Assembly (NCBI RefSeq): GCF_022024015.1
Contig: NZ_CP091786.1
Location: forward strand, 1,984,001-2,048,000
Source: Prevotella sp. E9-3
GTDB taxonomy: Bacteria; Bacteroidota; Bacteroidia; Bacteroidales; Bacteroidaceae
Length of the DNA stretch: 64,000 nucleotides
Reading direction: 5' to 3'
Below the pieces are notes generated by a model. It was not told the DNA's origin. It ran no database searches and saw only the letters and a list, made by a program, of their open reading frames with translations. Within the stretch, counting starts at the first letter, position 1. The number at the start of each line of letters is the position of its first letter. The position numbers and the translations under genes are program-made. This document shows, piece after piece, positions 57,731 through 64,000 of this stretch.

Positions 57731-59980
57731 ATGGCTGAACTACCTGCCCTCATACAAGACCTGGCACTCATACTTATAGTTGCCAGCATAGTGACTATTA
57801 TCTTCAAACGACTGAAACAGCCGTTGGTACTGGGCTATATCATGGCAGGCTTTCTGGTGTCACCCCACATGCCCTACACAGCATCGGTGGTAGATATGTC
57901 TAACATTCACCTTTGGGCAGATATCGGCGTGATGTTCCTCCTGTTTTCACTCGGACTCGATTTTTCGTTCAAGAAAATCCTGAAAATGGGAGCATCCCCC
58001 ATCATATCGACCATGAGCATCATCTTCTCGATGTCGCTGCTCGGGGTGTTCGTCGGACATGCGTTCGGATGGTCAAAAATGGACTGCATCTTCTTGGGTG
58101 GTATGCTCGCCATGAGTTCGACAACCATTATCTATAAGGCATTTGACGATTTAGGGCTCCGACAGCAGCAGTTCACAGGACTGGTGATGTCGGTACTCAT
58201 TTTGGAAGATATCCTCGCCATCGTGATGATGGTGATGCTAAGTGCTATAGCCAGCGGTAAGAATCCTGACGGCGGACAAATGCTGGGCTCTATAGCCAAG
58301 ATTGGATTCTTCCTGGTGCTTTGGCTGGTGGTAGGCATCTTTGCCGTTCCACTTTTCCTGCGCAAAGTTAGAAAACTAATCAATTCTGAAGTGCTGCTCA
58401 TCGTATCGCTGGGACTGTGTTGCGCCATGGCGGTATTCTCTACAAAGGTAGGATTCTCATCGGCCTTCGGTGCATTCATCATGGGTAGTATATTGGCTGA
58501 AACCGTTGAGGCAGAACGCATTGAGAAACTGGTGGAACCGGTAAAGAATCTGTTTGGTGCCATCTTCTTCGTATCAGTAGGTATGCTGGTCGATCCCATC
58601 ATTCTTATCAACTATGCCCTGCCCATATTCGTGCTGGTGATGACCATCCTTATAGGACAAAGCACACTGGGCTCAATATCTTTTATGCTGGGAGGCGAGA
58701 GTTTAAAGAGTGCCATGCGTTGTGGTTTTTCAATGGCACAGATAGGTGAGTTCTCGTTCATCATTGCATCGCTGGGCCTTTCGTTGGGTGTAATTAGTGA
58801 TTTCCTGTATCCTGTGGTAGTGGCAGTTTCCGTAATCACCACTTTTCTCACCCCGTACATGATTCGTTTTGCCACACCTGCCTACAATTCTTTAGAGCGA
58901 AAGCTTCCCCAAGGGGTCATCAAGACGCTGAATCATCTGTCGATGTTCCATCCCAACACCAAGGAACAGAACAAATGGAAGAGTCTGCTGACACAGATGG
59001 GCATCAACATTTTTGTATATAGTATTCTCTCATCGGCAGCTACTACACTGATTTTTATGTTCTTCCAGCCCCTGATGCAACAACTTTTGCCAACTTCGTG
59101 GTATGCGAATGCAATTACAGGTGTAGCTACAGTTTTGGTGATTTCGCCGTTCCTACGTGCAATGGTGGTAAAGAAAAACCGAAGCGAAGAATGGAAGACT
59201 CTGTGGAAGGAGAGCAACAAGAACCGATTGCCCCTACTCTTTACCGTACTGGTGCGCTTTGTCATAGCAATGGCATATGTGTTCTACGTATGCAACCACT
59301 TGTTCAATTTTGCCCCGGCCATTATGGCTTCGGTAGGCTTTGTGGCTGTGATGCTGATGGTATTCTCACGTCGAATCAAGCGGAATAGTATTCTATTGGA
59401 GCGGCTGTTCATCAACAACCTGCGCTCGCGCGATATCGAGGCTCAGGTGCATGGAAAGAAACGCCCACTATACGAAGGACGCCTTTTGGATCGTGATATT
59501 CATATCACAGACATTGAGATTCCCGGAAACTCACGCTGGATGGGACAAACACTACGCCAGCTCAATCTGGGCAAGAAATACGGGGTTCATGTAAGTAGTA
59601 TTCTACGTGGAGGATTTAGACTGAATATTCCAGATGGAGACTATGTCATCTTCCCATTCGACCGATTGCAGGTGATTGGTAGTGACGAGCAACTGGCTAA
59701 ACTCAGTTCAGCCATCGAATCGGAAGTGCTTGGCGAGGATTTGGAACTGGAAAAGCGAGAAATGAAACTCCACCAACTTATCATCGGCAGTGACAGTCCT
59801 TTTATCGGAAAGACACTTCAGGAGAGCGATATCCGACGCCGCTTCAGCATCATGGTCGTAGGGCTGGAAGAAGGAAAGGAGAACCTTTCTCCCTTCCATC
59901 CCAATCGCCGATTCCAAGAGGGAGATATCATCTGGGTGGTTGGCGAACAGGAATCTATCGATGCCCTGCTCGCGATATAG
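57731..59980 (+). CDS. CPA2-family cation:proton antiporter with TrkA-C domains
   Basis: 749 aa. About 12 membrane segments make the Na+/H+ exchanger domain (1-400; GVMFLLFSLGLDFSFKKI, FGAFIMGSILAETVEAERIEKLVEP). A second membrane block (~415-550) follows, an unusual addition to KefB-like proteins. Two C-terminal TrkA-C/RCK-C domains (~575-745; NSRWMGQTLRQLNLGKKYGV and DSPFIGKTLQESDIRRRFSI) end the protein. The RCK-N nucleotide-binding domain typical of KefB is absent. Confidence 0.9.
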   Translation: MAELPALIQDLALILIVASIVTIIFKRLKQPLVLGYIMAGFLVSPHMPYTASVVDMSNIHLWADIGVMFLLFSLGLDFSFKKILKMGASPIISTMSIIFSMSLLGVFVGHAFGWSKMDCIFLGGMLAMSSTTIIYKAFDDLGLRQQQFTGLVMSVLILEDILAIVMMVMLSAIASGKNPDGGQMLGSIAKIGFFLVLWLVVGIFAVPLFLRKVRKLINSEVLLIVSLGLCCAMAVFSTKVGFSSAFGAFIMGSILAETVEAERIEKLVEPVKNLFGAIFFVSVGMLVDPIILINYALPIFVLVMTILIGQSTLGSISFMLGGESLKSAMRCGFSMAQIGEFSFIIASLGLSLGVISDFLYPVVVAVSVITTFLTPYMIRFATPAYNSLERKLPQGVIKTLNHLSMFHPNTKEQNKWKSLLTQMGINIFVYSILSSAATTLIFMFFQPLMQQLLPTSWYANAITGVATVLVISPFLRAMVVKKNRSEEWKTLWKESNKNRLPLLFTVLVRFVIAMAYVFYVCNHLFNFAPAIMASVGFVAVMLMVFSRRIKRNSILLERLFINNLRSRDIEAQVHGKKRPLYEGRLLDRDIHITDIEIPGNSRWMGQTLRQLNLGKKYGVHVSSILRGGFRLNIPDGDYVIFPFDRLQVIGSDEQLAKLSSAIESEVLGEDLELEKREMKLHQLIIGSDSPFIGKTLQESDIRRRFSIMVVGLEEGKENLSPFHPNRRFQEGDIIWVVGEQESIDALLAI

Positions 59981-60016
59981 AAGCTACGCACCCAAATTAG
60001 AAACGATGTTATCGGT

Positions 60017-63007
60017 TTAGAAACGACCGCCTCCGAAACCGCCTCCACCAAAGCCTCCGCGTCCGCCACGGAAACCTCCGTTACGATTTCCACGTACGCC
60101 ACGCTCTCCTTCTGGACCACCCTCCGGACCACGACGCATAGCTTGACGCATCTCCTTTGTTCCAAAAAGATTCAGGCGATAGGTGGCACGAAGCATGACA
60201 TAGCTGTTGATAGAATTGTACCAGTTGTCGGTACGGCTCATCGCACTGATAGAGCGTGAGAAATTAGACTGATTACCCAGAATGTCATAGAACTCTAATC
60301 GGACAGACAGTGGCTTTCCTTTTAGGAAACTTTGAGAGATCTGTGCATTCCAGATAAGTTCATTGGTATTGGCAGAAGCGTCACTATAACCACGTCGGCT
60401 CGACATATTGAGCGAAGTAGTGAACTGCATGCCCCAGGGTGCCTGTAAGGTGGTATTGAAACCATAGTTGAAAGCCCAAGTAGAGAGATTGGAATTGGGC
60501 TGCAAGGCGTTATACACATAATTATAACGCACACCACCATTGATCTCGAACTCCATCCAGTCGTTGCGGTAGCTTCCACCAAGACGCTCACCAATAGTAG
60601 TCTGCTTGGTGGTCATCTTACTGATATTACCATCACGAAGTAAGTCGATATAGCCAACATTATTGCTATAGTTCACATCGGTAGAAGTGTTTACATTGAA
60701 ATAGCCTGTTGTGTCAATAGCTGTATTGAAAGTAAAGTTTCCACCTACATTCCAATTACCATTGATATTTTCTGGATGAGACTCACGTCCACCTGTCACT
60801 GGATCGTATTTCACCATATTGGCCACAGAATTAGAAGTGGTCGAGAAATTCAGATTGGCAAAGACAAAACGCTGATGACGCTCATAATAATTATTGAATC
60901 GCCAGTTGAAACGCTGGGTGAACGAAGGTTTCAAACCAGGATTACCCGATGTGATATTCAAAGGGTCGCTATTATCGGTAATCGGTAAAAGATCTGTCAT
61001 TGAAGGCTGACTGGTTGAACCACGATACTCGAAACGCATCTGTCCGCGGTCAGAAATTTTCCAACGGAAATTGGCTGTTGGACTCCAGTTCACTACATCG
61101 CGATCAGTCTTTATATCATTGCCCATATAACGGTATGAGAACTGAGTGTGCTGAGGAATAATCTGTACACCGACATTGAAGTTATAGGCCTTACGGATGA
61201 CACGCAGCATCACCTCACCAGTATGGATATAATTCTTGTATTGAGAGAATCTACTTAAAGAGTCGTCAATGAATTCAGTATAATTATGACCGTCTAACGC
61301 GCCAAAAATACCATCCCACTCTCTGTAATCGGGATATAATCCTGACATATCATAACGTTGTGCAGGATTGTTCATGCTCCAGAAATCGTAGGTAGAACGA
61401 TCGCTTTCTGTGAAGCGATACTGAAAATTATAGCTAAACTGCAAGAAAGTGGCAGGGAGAATAGGCTCGCTGTAAGTGATACGTGCATTATAGTCATAAT
61501 TCTTGGTCGGAGTTACATTATATCGGTTGCGCTGATATGTTGAATCACCTGTTGCCAACTGATAAAGATCTACTAAACTGCGCGAGAAAGATTCTGATGC
61601 GCCCTCATTATAGTTTCCACCCATCCGAAGGGTTATATTTCGACCGCCACCACCAAGCTTACGGTTCAGTTGGAGTGTTCCGCCCAAACGCTTGGAGTCA
61701 CTATATGAAAGACTTCCGTTCTGTCGCTGGTTGACCACCAAAGCAGAATCAACACCCAACAGCTGACTGGCCATATAAGCGATATTGTCGGTAGATGACA
61801 CATAATTGTAAGGATCGTCGCTGAACGTACCCGATGCACTACTTGAAGTACCATCGTTGGTATTGAAACTCCATGATGGACGAAAACTAATGTTCCAAAG
61901 CGTGTCGGGCATCCACTCTACTCGCATCTGAGCATTCCACGAATTGGAACGCGAGTAGTTCTGGTTCACTGACTCGGAGAATGAACCAGTACGCGACACG
62001 AAATTTTCCGTAGAACGACGGCTCCACGCATCACCATCGCCATGATTCCAGCGCACAGAACCATCCCATTTCAGTTTGTTCTTCTCTTCATAGTTGAAGT
62101 TCAATGCACCCATCTTCGAGGCCTGCAAGCCATTACGGCCACCGCCGCCAAAACGGCCACCGCCGCCTCCGCCACCAAAGCCCATATCATTGACATTGTT
62201 GGCACTGGCAAAGCCCATGACACGCCAATTGTCTTTCATCATAGCAGCCATTGCACGTGAGCTATAACGCTCGTTGGTACCGATGCCTGCATCAATATTT
62301 GCAAACATGCCGCGATTCATGCCACGCTTCAGTCCGAAGTCAAGCACGGTCTGGTCGTTTCCATCGTCAATACCAGTCACACGGCTAAGGTCACTCTTTT
62401 CATCATAGGTCTTGATACGGTCAACGATAGAAGTAGGCAAGTTTTTGATAGCCGTCTTCGTATCGCCAGTCATGAATTCCTTACCATCTACAAGAATCTT
62501 CTGAACAGTCTTACCATTTATCTTAATAGAGCCATCGTCACCCACCTCAGCGCCAGGCAGTTTTTTCACCAGTTCTTCAACAACAGAACCTTCAGGTGTC
62601 TTGTAAGCTGTAGCATTATATATTAAGGTGTCTTCCTTTGAATATACCTTAGCCACATTTTTTACCACTTCAACCTCCTTCAGCATTTTCGTATCAGGAG
62701 CAATAGTAAGTGTGCCTACATTCACAGGCTTACCTTCTACGTTCACTGCGTGGTACAGGTCTTTATATCCAATATAAGTGATTTTAAGTATGAAACGACC
62801 ATTACTGGGGGCTGTTAAAGAAAACAGTCCTTCCATATTGGTTAATGCATTGGCCACCAATGAACTGTCAGCCTTCAACAAAGCAACGGTACCCTGAATC
62901 ACAGACTCTTTCTGTTCGCTATCAATCACTTTACCCGTAATAGTGCGCTGGGCTTGCGCCGAGAAGATGGTTACCAAAGCAACCGTAAGAAGTAAAAAAC
63001 GCTTCAT
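60017..63007 (-). CDS. TonB-receptor-like outer-membrane beta-barrel protein with Gly/Arg-rich tail
   Basis: 996 aa. Signal peptide (LLLTVALVTIFSAQAQ), carboxypeptidase-D regulatory-like domain (RTITGKVIDSEQKESVIQGT), plug-like domain (VEELVKKLPGAEVGDDGSIK, VQKILVDGKEFMTGD), and a long beta barrel of aromatic-ended strands. Two Gly-rich stretches are present: GFGGGGGGGRFGGGGRNG at ~285 and a C-terminal RGG-like run (GFRGGRGGFGGGGFGGGRF). A C-terminal beta-signal ending in Phe is retained within that run. Substrate unknown; no SusD partner. Confidence 0.88.
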   Translation of the reverse strand: MKRFLLLTVALVTIFSAQAQRTITGKVIDSEQKESVIQGTVALLKADSSLVANALTNMEGLFSLTAPSNGRFILKITYIGYKDLYHAVNVEGKPVNVGTLTIAPDTKMLKEVEVVKNVAKVYSKEDTLIYNATAYKTPEGSVVEELVKKLPGAEVGDDGSIKINGKTVQKILVDGKEFMTGDTKTAIKNLPTSIVDRIKTYDEKSDLSRVTGIDDGNDQTVLDFGLKRGMNRGMFANIDAGIGTNERYSSRAMAAMMKDNWRVMGFASANNVNDMGFGGGGGGGRFGGGGRNGLQASKMGALNFNYEEKNKLKWDGSVRWNHGDGDAWSRRSTENFVSRTGSFSESVNQNYSRSNSWNAQMRVEWMPDTLWNISFRPSWSFNTNDGTSSSASGTFSDDPYNYVSSTDNIAYMASQLLGVDSALVVNQRQNGSLSYSDSKRLGGTLQLNRKLGGGGRNITLRMGGNYNEGASESFSRSLVDLYQLATGDSTYQRNRYNVTPTKNYDYNARITYSEPILPATFLQFSYNFQYRFTESDRSTYDFWSMNNPAQRYDMSGLYPDYREWDGIFGALDGHNYTEFIDDSLSRFSQYKNYIHTGEVMLRVIRKAYNFNVGVQIIPQHTQFSYRYMGNDIKTDRDVVNWSPTANFRWKISDRGQMRFEYRGSTSQPSMTDLLPITDNSDPLNITSGNPGLKPSFTQRFNWRFNNYYERHQRFVFANLNFSTTSNSVANMVKYDPVTGGRESHPENINGNWNVGGNFTFNTAIDTTGYFNVNTSTDVNYSNNVGYIDLLRDGNISKMTTKQTTIGERLGGSYRNDWMEFEINGGVRYNYVYNALQPNSNLSTWAFNYGFNTTLQAPWGMQFTTSLNMSSRRGYSDASANTNELIWNAQISQSFLKGKPLSVRLEFYDILGNQSNFSRSISAMSRTDNWYNSINSYVMLRATYRLNLFGTKEMRQAMRRGPEGGPEGERGVRGNRNGGFRGGRGGFGGGGFGGGRF

Positions 63008-63172
63008 ACCTATTTTAAATGTTATATCTTTGTTTGGTTTCTGCTCATTATGACGCCAAAACGCAGGAAAAGTTTAACTCAAAGCAATAAAAAAAGAGAA
63101 ATAATGTCATTTTTTTGTATCTTTGCACAATCAAGGAATATTATCACAAATAGCGCAATCAAGCAAACAAAT
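63008..63172. other. Divergent intergenic region
   Basis: A + strand promoter box TATCTTTG lies at 63118-63125, 48 bp before the flavoprotein start. No convincing - strand TTTGC box was found for the barrel gene. Confidence 0.55.
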
Positions 63173-64000
63173 ATGAAAACTGAACAGCCGTTTTGTTTAC
63201 AGGTAGCAATTGTAGGCGGTGGAGCCGCAGGCTTTTTTACCGCTATCCGATTAAAAGAAATCATGGGCAGCCATGTTCGGGTAACTATATTGGAAAGTGG
63301 TGAACGTGTGCTGAGGAAAGTTGAAATATCTGGTGGTGGAAGATGCAACTGTACCAATTCATTTGCACTTGTTACCGACTTGCAGCAAGTTTACCCTCGT
63401 GGCCACAGACTCATGAAACGACTGATGAAAGGATTCTCACAGAAGGATGCCTACGAGTGGTTTGAACAGCATGGAGTGAAATTAACCACCCAGGAGGATG
63501 AGTGTGTTTTTCCACAAACTCAGGACTCGCACACCATTATTAATATGTTCCTACACGAAGCCCAACGATTGGGAATAGAGATAAAAACAAAACAGAAAAT
63601 AACATCCTTAGACACACTGAAGGACTTCGACTGTATAGTAATTGCAATTGGAGGTAATCCTCGCGAAGAAAGTATCAAATGGCTTCAGCACGAGATAGTT
63701 ACACCAATTCCATCACTTTTTACTTTCACTATTAATGACCTACAACTCCATGAACTAATGGGTACAGTAGCTGAGCATGCAACAGCAATGCTACCTGGCA
63801 CAAAAATGCGCAGCGAAGGTCCTTTGCTTGTCACACACTGGGGAATGAGTGGTCCATGTATTTTGCGTTTATCCAACTATGCAGCTCGCCTGCTTGCAGA
63901 GCACAACTATCAAATGTCATTAAGCATTAATTGGACAAGTCATACAGAAGCCGAGATGCATAACGAACTACTCGACATCACTATACGCAACACTCAAAAA
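63173..64000 (+). CDS. BaiN/HI0933-type NAD(P)/FAD-dependent oxidoreductase (partial)
   Basis: First 276 codons, running off the window end without a stop. FAD-binding VAIVGGGAAGFFTAIRL at 11-27, the family motif ISGGGRCNCTNS, and THWGMSGPCILRLS, all of the HI0933-like flavoprotein family. Full members are ~400 aa. It is distinct from the divergent barrel gene. Confidence 0.9.
   Translation, partial: MKTEQPFCLQVAIVGGGAAGFFTAIRLKEIMGSHVRVTILESGERVLRKVEISGGGRCNCTNSFALVTDLQQVYPRGHRLMKRLMKGFSQKDAYEWFEQHGVKLTTQEDECVFPQTQDSHTIINMFLHEAQRLGIEIKTKQKITSLDTLKDFDCIVIAIGGNPREESIKWLQHEIVTPIPSLFTFTINDLQLHELMGTVAEHATAMLPGTKMRSEGPLLVTHWGMSGPCILRLSNYAARLLAEHNYQMSLSINWTSHTEAEMHNELLDITIRNTQK

Overview
The window looks like a chromosomal segment of a Prevotella-type member of the Bacteroidales. 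The evidence is the promoter style (repeated TAnnTTTG -7 boxes, often with a TTTG/TTG about 20 bp upstream, and few Shine-Dalgarno sequences), the LpxC-FabZ fusion typical of Bacteroidetes, the short 286-residue primary sigma factor, and the DUF2490, DUF4932, HU-free periplasmic and TonB/beta-barrel proteins of that phylum. Genus assignment is inference.

Region 1 (1-24.7 kb) is mostly housekeeping, all on the + strand: HtrA protease, primary sigma factor, a three-gene cassette (HPr-kinase-like / S24-S26 peptidase-like / PqqD-like), an HD phosphohydrolase, the lipid A genes lpxD-lpxC/fabZ-lpxA, miaA, a class A penicillin-binding protein, a PIF1-like helicase, a probable unannotated ~95-nt small RNA, serS, a fused NfnAB-type flavoprotein, a DUF486 membrane protein, ttcA, a PD40 protein, a nucleoside phosphorylase, a threonine aldolase and mnmE.

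Region 2 (24.7-31.0 kb, - strand) is an efflux operon: TolC-type outer-membrane protein, HlyD-type lipoprotein adaptor, double-NBD ABC ATPase and two ABC-2 permeases, with a divergent AraC regulator. Its genes and the neighbouring mnmE carry eight copies of a C/G-rich palindromic repeat, every one inside a reading frame. Each adds a peptide to the protein without breaking the frame. Other simple repeats sit in protein linkers elsewhere. This is the most unusual feature of the window.

Region 3 (32-51 kb) is accessory and decaying. Intact cassettes (WbuC cupin, YqiA-DUF1653 hydrolase, acetyltransferase; PiT phosphate transporter with DUF2490 protein; HigBA; nitroreductase/YjbR; CAT-like acetyltransferase; AraC with cyclophilin-like lipoprotein, flavodoxin and alpha/beta hydrolase) lie among 5'- or 3'-truncated gene remnants, a ~219-bp MITE-like IS derivative, and a complete IS4-like element with an 8-bp target duplication that split a 22-bp iteron-like tandem array.

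Region 4 (51-64 kb) returns to core functions: SGNH esterase, Hsp20, YjbQ, DMT transporter, tRNA-Lys(CUU), tRNA-Val(CAC), MFS transporter, peptidase T, a CPA2 antiporter, a TonB-receptor-like barrel with a Gly/Arg tail, and the start of a BaiN/HI0933-type flavoprotein cut by the window end. A 13-bp dyad, TGYCANNNTGGCA, lies upstream of both stress genes in the window (htrA and hsp20) and is a candidate shared heat-shock or envelope-stress operator.
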